DNA from: Lentibacillus salicampi
GTDB taxonomy: Bacteria > Bacillota > Bacilli > Bacillales > Amphibacillaceae
Direction of reading: 5' to 3'
DNA length: 55,301 nt
Assembly (NCBI RefSeq): GCF_004565465.1
Contig: NZ_SRHY01000020.1
Coordinates: 1-55,301 of the forward strand
Shown here: positions 25,861-35,582 of the stretch, piece by piece
Position numbering within the stretch: the first letter of the stretch is position 1
How the letters are laid out: each line of letters begins with the position of its first letter
Position numbers and translations under genes: made by a program
Notes under the pieces: generated by a model
Databases searched by the model: none
Seen by the model: the letters and a program-made list of their open reading frames with translations, nothing else
What the model was told of the DNA's origin: nothing

Positions 25861-27075
25861 ATGAAGAAAAGTTTGATATGGCAGTTGATCGTTGCGTTTA
25901 TCTTAGCCATTGTAATCGGTGTCATTTTTGGTGAAAAAGCGCAAGTTGTTCAACCGCTGGGAGATTTGTTTCTGCGTCTGATCAAATTCATTATCGCTCC
26001 CTTAGTACTTGCCACCCTTGTTGTTGGCGTTGCCAGTACAAGTGATGTAAAAAAACTTGGAAGACTGGGCGGAAAAACAGTAGGATTTTATCTAATTACG
26101 AGTATGTTCGCAATCACGCTCGGGATCATTGCCGGGAAAACTTTCTCGCCGGGCAGTGGTATTGATGTCTCACTGGAAGGAAAAGAAGCTCCTGAAGCGA
26201 ATGAGACAGAGGGTGTTGTGCAGACTATCTTAAATATCATACCGACAAACCCGTTTGAAGCACTATCCTCGGGCAACATTTTGCAAATTATCTTTTTTGC
26301 ACTGGCAATCGGAATTGCGATTACCCTTGTGGGAGAAAAGGCAAAACCCGTAAAGCAGTTTTTCGATGGATTTGCGGAAGTAATGTACAAAATAACCGGC
26401 ATGGTCATGACCATTGTTCCGATTGGTGTATTTGGCTTGCTTGCTCCCGTGGTAGGAGAATACGGCATTGATGTATTGCTTCCATTAATCAAGCTGATCC
26501 TGGCTATGGTGGTCGGCTGTATTATTCAACTTTTCGTCGTTTACGCGCTGATTGTCAAATCCCTCGGGAAAATGAGCCCGATCCGCTTTTTCAAAGGCGT
26601 TTTTCCAGCCTCTGCCGTTGCTTTCAGTACGAGTAGCAGTTCTGGGACATTGCCGGTGACGATTAAAAGTGCGCAGGAAAACCTTGACGTATCCAAAGAC
26701 ACAAGCACATTTGTGTTGCCCTTGGGTGCGACCATTAATATGGATGGTACGGCGTTATATGTCGGCCTTTGTACGATGTTTGTTGCCCAATACTTTGGAA
26801 CAGATTTATCGTTCTCACAGATGGCGACGGTTGTGCTGATCGGTACACTCGCATCGATCGGGACAGCCGGCGTACCCGGCGCAGGCCTCATTATGTTGAC
26901 AATGGCACTGAGTGCAGTTAACCTGCCACTGGCCGGCATCGCATTGGTTGGCGGAATTGACCGTATATTGGATATGATGCGAACATCTATTAATGTGACA
27001 GGTGATGCCGCTGCAAGTGTTGTTGTTGATGCGAGTGAGAAGAGAAAACTTCAGACAGAAAAGCGACAGAACTAG
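25861..27075 (+). CDS. Sodium/proton:dicarboxylate (glutamate) symporter
   Basis: A 404-residue transporter of the DAACS family that takes up glutamate, aspartate or C4-dicarboxylates with Na+ or H+. Family hallmarks are the serine-rich re-entrant loop STSSSSGTLPVT, the NMDGTALYVG motif, GVPGAGLIML and the DRILDMMRTSINVTGD substrate/cation site. ATG 25861 is chosen because AGGAG lies 11 nt upstream and the membrane domain starts at once. An upstream ATG adds twelve unrelated residues. Confidence 0.9.
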   Translation: MKKSLIWQLIVAFILAIVIGVIFGEKAQVVQPLGDLFLRLIKFIIAPLVLATLVVGVASTSDVKKLGRLGGKTVGFYLITSMFAITLGIIAGKTFSPGSGIDVSLEGKEAPEANETEGVVQTILNIIPTNPFEALSSGNILQIIFFALAIGIAITLVGEKAKPVKQFFDGFAEVMYKITGMVMTIVPIGVFGLLAPVVGEYGIDVLLPLIKLILAMVVGCIIQLFVVYALIVKSLGKMSPIRFFKGVFPASAVAFSTSSSSGTLPVTIKSAQENLDVSKDTSTFVLPLGATINMDGTALYVGLCTMFVAQYFGTDLSFSQMATVVLIGTLASIGTAGVPGAGLIMLTMALSAVNLPLAGIALVGGIDRILDMMRTSINVTGDAAASVVVDASEKRKLQTEKRQN

Positions 27076-27114
27076 AGGATCCAATGTAAACGACGGGGTG
27101 TCCTGTGCTTTTCT

Positions 27115-27407
27115 CAGTAAAAGTTAATAGCATTCAACAAATGAACGCATTCTGGGTTAACCGGAGTGCGTTTTTTATGCGAACAATTGAAAGAAATTGG
27201 GGACAATGGAGCTGTTTCGGCCAATGTTATTATCACTTAATCTAATTGAAATAATTGTAAAATTCGTATAAAACGACAATTCAAAAAATTGGTGCAGCTG
27301 CAAATGAACCATGAACTTGGAGATATTTCAGCTTTTTCCTCGGGAAGATTTCAGAGCCAAAATCCAAATCGTCTTCCGGATCAGGATCTTCCAGTAAAAG
27401 TTAATAG
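27115..27407. repeat. Direct repeat in intergenic region
   Basis: CAGTAAAAGTTAATAG occurs exactly at 27115-27130 and 27392-27407. Each copy is followed by a terminator built on ACGCATTC. The 436-bp gap between symporter and regulator genes thus contains an ancient partial duplication; nothing else is recognised in it. Confidence 0.6.
27144..27176 (+). terminator. Terminator after symporter gene
   Basis: A 9-bp stem AACGCATTC/GAGTGCGTT with one G-U pair is followed by TTTT. Confidence 0.8.
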
Positions 27408-27427
27408 GTCCCTATATTAAAGATTCG

Positions 27428-27463
27428 ACGCATTCGGAGTTATTTCTCGGGATGCGTTTTATT
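27428..27463 (+). terminator. Second, duplicated terminator-like hairpin
   Basis: ACGCATTC/GGATGCGT, eight pairs with one G-U, is followed by TTT. It is related in sequence to the terminator at 27144. Confidence 0.6.
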
Positions 27464-27511
27464 GCCCGCCATGTATATGCCAACCTGCACGTTAAGATAT
27501 GAATTTTTATA

Positions 27512-28363
27512 TTATAGCCGCTTCAGACTGATGCTCTTCCGCATTTTCTGCAATGCTTCCTGACCGGACTCGTTATTGATAATCATGACATTTGTGTAAA
27601 GCGCGTCAATAATTGACAGTTGGCCAATCCTGGAAGATAGGGCTTCTGATCGGAAATCCGTTTCTTCAGCGACAGTGTATAGCGAGACATCTGCTTCTTT
27701 GGTCAGCGGTGATTTAGCAAAATTTGTGACAGCGATGGTTTTGACTTTATTTTCCTTTAAAACTGCCAGAATATCAAGCAAATCTTTTGTTGAACCGCTG
27801 TGTGAAATAAGAACAGCAAGGTCATCACTCGTCATTTGAGAAGCGGACATAATCTGCATATGTGAATCAAGGTTGGCACTGACGTCAATCCCGCTGCGGA
27901 TAAATTTGTGGTAGGCATCCATTGCCACAAGAGCGGATCCGCCACTTCCGAAAAACTGAACCTTTTTTGCTTTCAAAATCGCATCTACTGCGTCTTCGAT
28001 AATATGCTCATCTTGGACATGCAGGGTGTCTTCAATCGTTTTGATATTGGAACGGAAAACTTTTTCCGAAACAGTCCCGATGCTGTCTTCCTCATTTATT
28101 TTTTCATGAATATCTTTAATCGGGGTGACGACCTCAGCAGCAAGTGCAATTTTCATCGCCTGAAAACCCTTAAAGCCGATACGTTGGCAAAAGCGGAATA
28201 CGGTAGATTCGGCTAACCCTAATTCTTCAGATACCTGATTAATGGTATGGTGAATAATACTTTGAGGATTCTCTAAAATTAAGTCGGCGATCGATTTTTC
28301 TTTAACGCTAAACCTTCCATAGTTACTTCGTATACTGGCAAGACAGTGCTGGTTATTGTCCAT
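27512..28363 (-). CDS. RpiR/MurR-family regulator of the sugar-acid locus
   Basis: A 283-residue regulator with an N-terminal RpiR HTH (SVKEKSIADLI, EELGLAESTVFRFCQRIGFKG) and a C-terminal SIS domain (about 125-255; VQFFGSGGSALVAMDAYHKF, VLISHSGSTKDLLDIL). It is divergent from the gluconate and galactonate genes and separated from them by 134 bp carrying a palindrome. It probably senses a phosphorylated sugar acid such as 6-phosphogluconate. The effector is inferred from context only. Confidence 0.87.
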   Translation of the reverse strand: MDNNQHCLASIRSNYGRFSVKEKSIADLILENPQSIIHHTINQVSEELGLAESTVFRFCQRIGFKGFQAMKIALAAEVVTPIKDIHEKINEEDSIGTVSEKVFRSNIKTIEDTLHVQDEHIIEDAVDAILKAKKVQFFGSGGSALVAMDAYHKFIRSGIDVSANLDSHMQIMSASQMTSDDLAVLISHSGSTKDLLDILAVLKENKVKTIAVTNFAKSPLTKEADVSLYTVAEETDFRSEALSSRIGQLSIIDALYTNVMIINNESGQEALQKMRKSISLKRL

Positions 28364-28402
28364 TCGAAATTCTCCTTATATTTTCTGTAGTTCTATTATA
28401 AA

Positions 28403-28454
28403 TGAAAAATATTTTTTTCAAAAACATTGCATGCGGAATTTTTTTTGATATAAT
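28403..28454 (+). promoter_or_regulatory. Operator-like palindrome and promoter of sugar-acid operon
   Basis: An 18-bp perfect palindrome TGAAAAATATTTTTTTCA (28403-28420) lies just before TTGCAT (28427-28432) and TATAAT (28449-28454; 16-bp spacer). A minus-strand TATAAT at 28394-28399 would serve the divergent regulator, so one site could control both directions. Confidence 0.55.
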
Positions 28455-28497
28455 AACTGTGAGACGGAAATTCATTTCACAAAATTAGGAGGACATC

Positions 28498-29394
28498 ATG
28501 GAAATAGGGTTGATAGGCCTCGGCAAGATGGGTCTTAATTTAACATTGAATTTATTGGATCATCAGCATAGGGTGATCGGGTTTGATAAAAATATTGCTT
28601 CAACTGAAAGCGTTACCAGTAGTGACTTTCACCTAGCAGCATCAGTTACGGATTTAGTGGAAAGTTTGCCAGTTCCGAGAAAAATTTGGCTGATGGTCCC
28701 GGCAGGAGAGATTACGACAGCTGTCATCGATGAATTGACACCGCTCCTCGATGCCGGAGATATATTAATTGATGGTGGTAATTCCAATTATAAAGATACT
28801 CTTAAGCATGCCGACAAATTGAAGGAGAACGGAATTTATTTCTTTGATTGCGGTACGAGCGGTGGTGTGGATGGTGCCAGATCAGGTGCTTGTACAATGA
28901 TTGGCGGCGACAGGGCTAAATTCAAGGAGATTGAGCAGCTGTTTAAGGATGTCTCAGTCGATAATGGTTACCTTTACACCGGGAAATGTGGAAGCGGACA
29001 CTTTCTGAAAATGGTCCATAATGGTATGGAATATGGAATGATGCAGGCAATTGGAGAAGGGTTCGATATCCTTGAAAAAAGTGAATTTGACTATGACTAT
29101 GAACAGGTTGCCAGAGTTTTTAACAATGGATCGGTTATCCGCTCCTGGCTGATGGAATTGGTTGAAGCTGCATTTGCAAAAGATGCCAATCTCGATGATA
29201 TCCGTGGTGTGATGAACTCTTCCGGTGAAGGAAAGTGGACGGTAGAGACGGCACTGGACTTGCAGGCAGCTGCTCCGGTGATTGCATTGTCACTGATGAT
29301 GCGCTACCGCTCACAGGAAGATGATACGTTTGCCGGCAAAGTTGTGGCAGCACTAAGGAATGAATTTGGCGGCCACGATGTTGTGAAGAAGTAG
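28498..29394 (+). CDS. gnd: 6-phosphogluconate dehydrogenase, decarboxylating
   Basis: A 298-residue short-form enzyme (YqeC/GntZ type, usually NAD-dependent) that converts 6-phosphogluconate to ribulose 5-phosphate and CO2. Visible are the Rossmann start IGLIGLGKMGLNL, DGGNSNYKD, the substrate loop FDCGTSGGVDGARSGACTMIGG and the catalytic lysine region GSGHFLKMVHNGMEYGMMQA. AGGAGG precedes the ATG. It is the first gene of the sugar-acid operon and lies next to the gluconate kinase gene, which supplies its substrate. Confidence 0.92.
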   Translation: MEIGLIGLGKMGLNLTLNLLDHQHRVIGFDKNIASTESVTSSDFHLAASVTDLVESLPVPRKIWLMVPAGEITTAVIDELTPLLDAGDILIDGGNSNYKDTLKHADKLKENGIYFFDCGTSGGVDGARSGACTMIGGDRAKFKEIEQLFKDVSVDNGYLYTGKCGSGHFLKMVHNGMEYGMMQAIGEGFDILEKSEFDYDYEQVARVFNNGSVIRSWLMELVEAAFAKDANLDDIRGVMNSSGEGKWTVETALDLQAAAPVIALSLMMRYRSQEDDTFAGKVVAALRNEFGGHDVVKK

Positions 29395-29418
29395 TTGTTT
29401 AAATTAGGAGGAAGGACG

Positions 29419-30969
29419 ATGGATCAGCAGGGATTCTATCTGGGAGTTGATATTGGTACAACAAGTACAAAGGCAGTACTTTATCAAAAAAATGGTGAAG
29501 TAAAAGCAGATCATACCGTTCATTATCCCTTGTATACACCAAATACATTAGTGGCGGAACAGGATCCGAAAAAAATCTTTAATGCCGTACTCACGGCTAT
29601 CCGAGAGGCCGTGTGCAAAAGTAACATTTCGTCAGATCAACTCCGTTTGATATCATTCAGTTCCGCTATGCACAGTCTGATTGCTGTGGATGTTGACGGC
29701 AGGTTATTGACAAACAGTGTAACGTGGGCTGACACACGGGCTGCTGAATATGCGCGGAAAATCAAAGAGGAACATAACGGTCATGACATCTATTTACGAA
29801 CGGGAACACCGATTCATCCGATGTCTCCATTAGTGAAACTGGTTTGGATGAAAGCGGAAAAGCCGGATATCTTCAATAAGGCGGAAAAATTCATCTCTAT
29901 AAAAGAGTATATCTTTCATAAGCTTTTTGGGACATATGTTATCGACTACTCAATCGCGTCTGCAACCGGTTTGTTCAACCTGAAAACGCTTGATTGGGAT
30001 GAAGAAGCACTGAAATTGGCAGGCATTTCACGTGATCAACTGTCTGAAATTGTTCCGACGACACATCAGATGAATGGCGTTAACGAAGAACATATGACGT
30101 ACATGGGGATTGATGCGAATGTTCCGATTGTTATCGGCGCAAGTGACGGTGTTCTGTCAAATCTTGGTGTAAACGCGATTGAAGAAGGAGTCATTGCGGT
30201 CACCATTGGGACGAGCGGTGCCATCCGGACCGTTTATAATCAGCCAAAAACGGATCCAAAAGGACGGATTTTCTGCTATGCGCTGACGGAAAAACATTGG
30301 GTGATTGGCGGTCCGGTCAACAATGGCGGCATTATTTTACGATGGCTTCGGGATGAGTTCGCTGCCTCAGAAGTGGAAACGGCCAAACGGTTATCGATTG
30401 ACCCGTATGATGTATTGACCAAGATTGCCTCCGGTGTTAGTCCCGGCTCAGATGGTTTGATTTTCCATCCATACTTAAAAGGAGAGCGTGCTCCAATCTG
30501 GGATGCCAATGCGCGTGGATCGTTTTTCGGGTTGAGCATTCATCATAAGAAAGAGCATATGGTTCGGGCGGTACTGGAAGGAACGCTTTACAACCTTTAC
30601 TCGGTGCTCTTAGCGCTTGAGGAATTGACCGGTGAGCCGAAAAGTATTCAGGCTACAGGCGGTTTTGCCCGGTCTGAAACGTGGCGGCAAATGATGGCGG
30701 ATATATTCGACAAGCCCGTCATTGTTCCGGAAAGCTTTGAAAGTTCCTGTCTCGGAGCCGTGGTACTTGGCATGTATGCGACCGGTGAAATTGACGACTT
30801 CAGCACCGTCTCGGATATGGTCGGCCAGACGAACACTCATTATCCGGACGAGAAAACAACGAATGTTTACCGGGAATTGCTGCCAATTTATATCCGGCTT
30901 TCTCGGTTGTTGACCGACGAATATGAAAACATATCAGCTTTTCAGCAAAAACATTTAGGGCAGGATTGA
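29419..30969 (+). CDS. gntK: Gluconate kinase, FGGY family
   Basis: A 516-residue sugar kinase that phosphorylates gluconate to 6-phosphogluconate. FGGY signatures seen are GVDIGTTSTKAVLY (phosphate loop 1), SFSSAMHSLIAVD, WADTRA, GASDGVLSNLGVNA, TIGTSGAIR and ATGGFARSETWRQMMAD. ATG 29419 follows AGGAGGAAGG. An in-frame upstream codon at 29395 lies before that site and is not used. Specificity is inferred from the neighbouring 6-phosphogluconate dehydrogenase and GntP permease. A related sugar acid is possible. Confidence 0.88.
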   Translation: MDQQGFYLGVDIGTTSTKAVLYQKNGEVKADHTVHYPLYTPNTLVAEQDPKKIFNAVLTAIREAVCKSNISSDQLRLISFSSAMHSLIAVDVDGRLLTNSVTWADTRAAEYARKIKEEHNGHDIYLRTGTPIHPMSPLVKLVWMKAEKPDIFNKAEKFISIKEYIFHKLFGTYVIDYSIASATGLFNLKTLDWDEEALKLAGISRDQLSEIVPTTHQMNGVNEEHMTYMGIDANVPIVIGASDGVLSNLGVNAIEEGVIAVTIGTSGAIRTVYNQPKTDPKGRIFCYALTEKHWVIGGPVNNGGIILRWLRDEFAASEVETAKRLSIDPYDVLTKIASGVSPGSDGLIFHPYLKGERAPIWDANARGSFFGLSIHHKKEHMVRAVLEGTLYNLYSVLLALEELTGEPKSIQATGGFARSETWRQMMADIFDKPVIVPESFESSCLGAVVLGMYATGEIDDFSTVSDMVGQTNTHYPDEKTTNVYRELLPIYIRLSRLLTDEYENISAFQQKHLGQD

Positions 30970-31003
30970 TGATCGCCCGATTCCAGTGAAAGAGGTGATG
31001 GGG

Positions 31004-31957
31004 ATGGATGTTGTAACACTTGGCGAAACCATGGTGCTTTTCGCCCCGGAAAACTCCGGACCGATGCGGTACACTGACCGTTTCTCAGCCCGGATTGCCG
31101 GTGCTGAATCGAACGTGGCAATTGGCCTTGCACGTCTCGGGCATTATGCCGGGTGGATAAGTCGGCTTGGTAATGATGAATTCGGTAAAAAAATTCGTGC
31201 GTTTATTCGTGGTGAAGGCATTGATACGAGCCAGATAATCCTCGATGAAACAGCTGATACCGGTCTTTTTTTTAAAGAAAAGCTGGCGCCAGGGGAATGG
31301 CGGGTGAAATACTATCGGAAAGACTCTGCAGCAAGCAGAATGAAACCAGGGGATGTCAAGGAATCCTATATCTCCGACGCGAGATTTTTGCATGTGACGG
31401 GGATTACGCCGGCTTTGAGTGATGATTGCTATGAAACCGTTTTAACCGCAATAGAGTACGCGAAAAAGCATCATGTAAAAGTGGTTTTTGACCCGAATCT
31501 AAGGCGCAAACTATGGTCGGAGGATAAGGCCAGGAAGGTTTTGATTGAACTGGCATCGAAAGCTGATATCGTGCTTCCGGGAATTGATGAAGCGGAATTT
31601 TTGTTTGGTAGTGGATCACCAGAAGAACTCGCAAGACAGTTTCATGAACAGGGCTCATCAGCCGTTATCATGAAACTGGGCAAGAAAGGCGCGTATTATT
31701 TAGCCAACGATTCAGAAGGATATGTGGAAGGGTTTAAGGGTTGGGAAGTTGTCGATCCGGTTGGTGCCGGGGACGGATTTTCAGCCGGAGTACTTTCGGG
31801 ATTACTTGATGGCTTGGAGCTCAGAGAATCGGTGCAAAGAGGAAACGCCATTGGAGCGATGGTGACGATGGCAGCTGGTGATGTCGAAGGATTGCCGGAA
31901 AAAGATAGGCTCCTGGATTTTATGCATAATCAGGTCCAGGGAGATGTCAAACGATAA
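31004..31957 (+). CDS. kdgK: 2-keto-3-deoxy-sugar-acid kinase, PfkB family
   Basis: A 317-residue ribokinase-fold enzyme phosphorylating 2-keto-3-deoxygluconate and/or 2-keto-3-deoxygalactonate. GAESNVAIGLARLG near the N-terminus binds sugar, and DPVGAGDGFSAGVLSG holds the catalytic Asp257 and anion hole. AGAGGTGAT precedes ATG 31004. Between the galactonate dehydratase and the aldolase steps, the physiological substrate is likely 2-keto-3-deoxygalactonate. The gene overlaps the aldolase ribosome site. Confidence 0.88.
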   Translation: MDVVTLGETMVLFAPENSGPMRYTDRFSARIAGAESNVAIGLARLGHYAGWISRLGNDEFGKKIRAFIRGEGIDTSQIILDETADTGLFFKEKLAPGEWRVKYYRKDSAASRMKPGDVKESYISDARFLHVTGITPALSDDCYETVLTAIEYAKKHHVKVVFDPNLRRKLWSEDKARKVLIELASKADIVLPGIDEAEFLFGSGSPEELARQFHEQGSSAVIMKLGKKGAYYLANDSEGYVEGFKGWEVVDPVGAGDGFSAGVLSGLLDGLELRESVQRGNAIGAMVTMAAGDVEGLPEKDRLLDFMHNQVQGDVKR

Positions 31958-31970
31958 GGAGAGTATTTTC

Positions 31971-32606
31971 GTGATCAATACATTGCAAAAAATTATGGAT
32001 TATAAGCTGGTTGCGATTGTACGCGGGGCAAACCCTGATGATGTGATGCCAATAGCTGAGGCACTTTATGCCGGTGGTATACGCATTATGGAAATAACGA
32101 TGGACACACCGCGTGTTGAAACGGTAATCAGTGAACTGAATAACGCTTTTGATGGAGAAATGATTGTTGGCGCTGGAACGGTTTTGGATGTAGAATCAGC
32201 CAGAAATGCGATTATGGCAGGCGCGAAATTCATTTTTTCACCGACCGTCAACACCGAAACGATTAAGATGACGAAACGGTATGGCGTGGTCAGTATTCCT
32301 GGTGCGATGACGCCAACTGAAATTTTAACGGCATATGAACATGGTGCAGACCTGGTGAAAGTATTCCCTGCAGGCACGATGGGGCCAAGCTATATCAAAG
32401 ACGTCCATGGACCGTTGCCATATATTCCATTAATGCCAACCGGGGGTGTGGACCTCTCAAACGTTCGGGAGTACTTTGAAAAAGGTGCGGTTGCAGCAGG
32501 ACTTGGTGGTGCGCTCGTCAGGACCGGTTCACCAGGAGCAGATGCTGATTTGCAAGCAATCACGGCAAACGCGAAACGATTTATCGATGCGATTGAAGGT
32601 GTGTAA
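31971..32606 (+). CDS. eda: 2-keto-3-deoxy-6-phosphogluconate/galactonate aldolase
   Basis: A 211-residue class I aldolase that splits KDPG or KDPGal to pyruvate and glyceraldehyde 3-phosphate. [24 protein letters not shown], the Schiff-base lysine in [23 protein letters not shown] and [10 protein letters not shown] are family motifs. GTG 31971 is chosen: AAGGAG lies 9 nt upstream, and the overlapping upstream ATG would extend into the kinase gene. The order kinase-aldolase-dehydratase gives a complete lower pathway. Confidence 0.9.
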   Translation: MINTLQKIMDYKLVAIVRGANPDDVMPIAEALYAGGIRIMEITMDTPRVETVISELNNAFDGEMIVGAGTVLDVESARNAIMAGAKFIFSPTVNTETIKMTKRYGVVSIPGAMTPTEILTAYEHGADLVKVFPAGTMGPSYIKDVHGPLPYIPLMPTGGVDLSNVREYFEKGAVAAGLGGALVRTGSPGADADLQAITANAKRFIDAIEGV

Positions 32607-32608
32607 AT

Positions 32609-33757
32609 ATGAAAATTACGGATTTTAAACTGTATCAGATACCACCGCGTTGGCTGTTTTTAAAAATTGAAACGGATGAAGGAATCAGTGGGTGGGGTGA
32701 GCCGGTTGTTGAAGGCAGAGCTCATACGGTTAGTACCGGCGTTACCGAATTGATGGATTATCTTATTGGCAAGGATCCTCGTAACATTGAAGATCATTTT
32801 CAGGTGTTATACCGCGGAGGCTTTTATCGTGGCGGTCCAATCCTGATGAGTGCCATTTCCGGGATCGAACAGGTGCTTTGGGATATTAAAGGCAAATACT
32901 ACAATATGCCGGTTTATGAAATGCTGGGCGGAGCTGCCCGTGATAACATTCGGGTTTATTCGTGGATCGGCGGTGACCGGCCACAGGAAGTCGGTGCTAC
33001 AGCGAAGGAAAAAGCTGATGCCGGATTTACGGCCATCAAAATGAATGGCACGGAGGAAATGGACTATATCGATAGTTATTCGAAAGTGGATGCTGCTGTT
33101 GAAAGGGTAGCAGCTATTCGTGAAACGGTTGGAAATGATTTTGGCATTGGAATTGACTTTCATGGGCGTGTTCATAAAGCAATGGCCAAAATTTTGGTCA
33201 AAGAATTGGAGCCATACCGACCGATGTTTATCGAGGAACCGGTCCTTGTGGAAAATATAGAAGCGTTTCAGAAGATCGCAAATCATACGGCAACACCGAT
33301 TGCTGCTGGCGAGCGGAACTATACTCGCTGGGGATTCAAAAAAATGTTGACGGATGGTGTGGTCGATATTATTCAGCCGGATCTCTCCCACTCAGGTGGC
33401 ATTTTGGAAGGTAAAAAGATTGCTGCGATGGCGGAAACGTTTGACGTAGCGGTCGCTCCTCATGCGCCGCTTGGGCCGATTAATCTGGCTGCGTCACTTC
33501 AGCTTGATGCGTGTACACCAAACTGTATCATCCAGGAGCAGAGCCTCGGCATTCACTACAACCAGGGCAGTGACCTTTTGGACTATCTTCAGAATCCGCA
33601 AATATTCGAATATGCCGATGGAACTGTAAAAATCCCTAAGGGTGTGGGACTTGGCGTAGAAATCGATGAAGCACGTGTAATCGAAGCGGCAAAAGTGAGC
33701 CATCAGTGGAAAAATCCCATCTGGCGCAATAAAGATGGCACATTTGCTGAATGGTAG
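32609..33757 (+). CDS. dgoD: D-galactonate dehydratase
   Basis: A 382-residue enolase-superfamily enzyme that removes water from D-galactonate to give 2-keto-3-deoxygalactonate. It has the same length as E. coli DgoD, and the same acid/base and metal residues fall at identical numbers: Asp183 and His185 (DFHGRV), Glu209 (FIEEPV), Glu235 (AAGERN) and His285 (APHAPLGP). The closing [11 protein letters not shown] also matches the family. It starts 2 nt after the aldolase stop. Confidence 0.93.
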   Translation: MKITDFKLYQIPPRWLFLKIETDEGISGWGEPVVEGRAHTVSTGVTELMDYLIGKDPRNIEDHFQVLYRGGFYRGGPILMSAISGIEQVLWDIKGKYYNMPVYEMLGGAARDNIRVYSWIGGDRPQEVGATAKEKADAGFTAIKMNGTEEMDYIDSYSKVDAAVERVAAIRETVGNDFGIGIDFHGRVHKAMAKILVKELEPYRPMFIEEPVLVENIEAFQKIANHTATPIAAGERNYTRWGFKKMLTDGVVDIIQPDLSHSGGILEGKKIAAMAETFDVAVAPHAPLGPINLAASLQLDACTPNCIIQEQSLGIHYNQGSDLLDYLQNPQIFEYADGTVKIPKGVGLGVEIDEARVIEAAKVSHQWKNPIWRNKDGTFAEW

Positions 33758-33817
33758 TGTAAGAGTTTTGTAGAGCAAAGGGAATAACGATTTAAATAAG
33801 TGGAGGGAGAATTGTAA

Positions 33818-35176
33818 ATGTCTACTGTAGGATTGATTTTACTTGCCGCATTTGGTGTAGCTTTACTGCTATTTCTGGTTATCAGAACAAAGCTTCAGGC
33901 GTTTCTTGCATTACTGGTAGTCAGTTATATTATCGGTCTTTTATCAGGAATGAGCCCATCGGAAGTTCTACAGGCTGTCAATGACGGTATGGGCGGAACG
34001 GTGGCTGAAGTAGCCGTTATCATAGGTGTTGGGGCAATGTTTGGAGAAATACTGAAGGCTTCCGGCGGTGCTGAACGTCTGGCTATGACACTAATGGATA
34101 AGTTCGGTGAAAAGCGTGTTAACTGGGCTCTCATGCTCACTGGATTTATCATTTCAATACCGGTGTTTTTGGATGTTGCATTCGTCATTTTAATACCTAT
34201 TTTATATAGTCTGGCTCAAAAGACCAAGAAATCATTGCTGTATTTTGCTATCCCACTGTTGGCAGGCTTAGCTGTAACACATAGTTTTGTACCGCCAACC
34301 CCAGGGCCGATCGCTGTTGCTTCCTTATTGGATGCCAATCTAGGATGGGTTATCCTGTTTGGACTGTTAGCAGGTGTTCCTGCGGCAATTATTGCCGGGC
34401 CGGTTTTTGGGACGTATATTTCAAAGAAAATTCATGTTGAAGTGCCAAAAGAGATGCTTAAAAACATGGCAGAAGAAGCCAGGGGCAAGGAATATGATAA
34501 GGAACTTCCCAGCTTTAAAATGATTGCATCGCTGATTTTGTTACCTTTATTCCTGATTTTGCTAAATACATTTTCGAGTGCGATATTCGGTGAGGAAAGT
34601 ACGGCTAGAAGCATCTTAACTTTTATTGGTAACCCAGGTGTGGCATTAACAATTACAGCTTTGCTGACGTTTTACTTTTTGGGTACGCGTCGCGGTTTTT
34701 CGAAAGAAGATATACAGGAAATTGCTACAAAGGCATTGGAGCCTGCTGGTATTATTATTTTGATCACCGGTGCCGGTGGTGTGTTCGGTGAGGTGCTGGT
34801 CGCTACTGGAATTGGTGACGTTATAGCTGATACAATGACGAATTTGAATATGCCGATTCTTGTTTTTGCGTTTCTTGTTGCTTCAGCCGTCCGAATTGCA
34901 CAAGGTTCGGCAACGGTTGCGATGGTTACTGCGGCAAGTCTGATTACACCGGTCATTGGTACACTTGGAATTGAAGGACCAATGTTGGCCTTGCTTGTTA
35001 TTACAATTGCATCAGGTGCGACGATTGCATCTCATGTTAACGATTCAGGATTCTGGTTGGTTAACCGTTTCTTGGGATTGTCAGAAAAAGACACATTGAA
35101 AACCTGGACCGTAATGGAAACCATCATTGCACTTGTCGGATTCGGCGTGTCATTGATCATAAGTTTCTTTGTTTAA
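33818..35176 (+). CDS. gntP: Gluconate:H+ symporter, GntP family
   Basis: A 452-residue permease with about 12 hydrophobic segments. Family landmarks are GMGGTVAEVAVIIGVGAMFGEIL, IPVFLDVAFVILIPI, HSFVPPTPGPIAVA, VRIAQGSATVAMVTAASL and HVNDSGFWLVNRFLGLS. GntP proteins import gluconate and related sugar acids. As the only transporter of the operon it probably feeds both the gluconate and galactonate branches. A GGAGGGAG ribosome site lies upstream and a terminator about 95 bp downstream. Confidence 0.92.
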   Translation: MSTVGLILLAAFGVALLLFLVIRTKLQAFLALLVVSYIIGLLSGMSPSEVLQAVNDGMGGTVAEVAVIIGVGAMFGEILKASGGAERLAMTLMDKFGEKRVNWALMLTGFIISIPVFLDVAFVILIPILYSLAQKTKKSLLYFAIPLLAGLAVTHSFVPPTPGPIAVASLLDANLGWVILFGLLAGVPAAIIAGPVFGTYISKKIHVEVPKEMLKNMAEEARGKEYDKELPSFKMIASLILLPLFLILLNTFSSAIFGEESTARSILTFIGNPGVALTITALLTFYFLGTRRGFSKEDIQEIATKALEPAGIIILITGAGGVFGEVLVATGIGDVIADTMTNLNMPILVFAFLVASAVRIAQGSATVAMVTAASLITPVIGTLGIEGPMLALLVITIASGATIASHVNDSGFWLVNRFLGLSEKDTLKTWTVMETIIALVGFGVSLIISFFV

Positions 35177-35269
35177 TAAATTGGAGTAGAGGCTTTAACC
35201 TTTTGCCCTTCTCAAATAGCTACGAGACTATATAGTGTGTGCAACTCCAGGAACTTTATTGTACTAATG

Positions 35270-35303
35270 GAAGCGACTGCAAAATAAGGCAGTCGCTTCT
35301 TTG
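35270..35303 (+). terminator. Terminator of the sugar-acid operon
   Basis: A perfect 11-bp stem GAAGCGACTGC/GCAGTCGCTTC with an 8-nt loop is followed by TTT. Confidence 0.85.
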
Positions 35304-35427
35304 ATCGGGATGGGGGGAGAGCTTGAAAGAGATGACAGCTCGACAATAAATGTCCGAATAAATGTCCGATTGTATAAAATTTCATTGTCCTGACTTCCAG
35401 CCGATGCTGGAAAACCCACCTATAAAT

Positions 35428-35462
35428 TTGTCAGCAGAAGTTTTAACTATTATAGTTAAAAC
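35428..35462 (+). promoter_or_regulatory. Promoter overlapped by a perfect palindrome
   Basis: TTGTCA (35428-35433), a 17-bp spacer and TATAGT (35451-35456) form a good sigma-A promoter. A perfect inverted repeat, GTTTTAACTA and TAGTTAAAAC with a 3-nt centre (35440-35462), covers the spacer and the -10 box. A repressor bound here would block the promoter of the UbiB-like gene. The regulator is unknown. Confidence 0.65.
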
Positions 35463-35582
35463 AATGACACCTTGCAAATGCTTCGGCAAAGCACATCTAT
35501 GTTTAACCATAAAAAAGAAAAGGAACAACGAATAATCTGTGGAACATTTTAACCATACGATAAGACAGGGGGTGACGAATGA

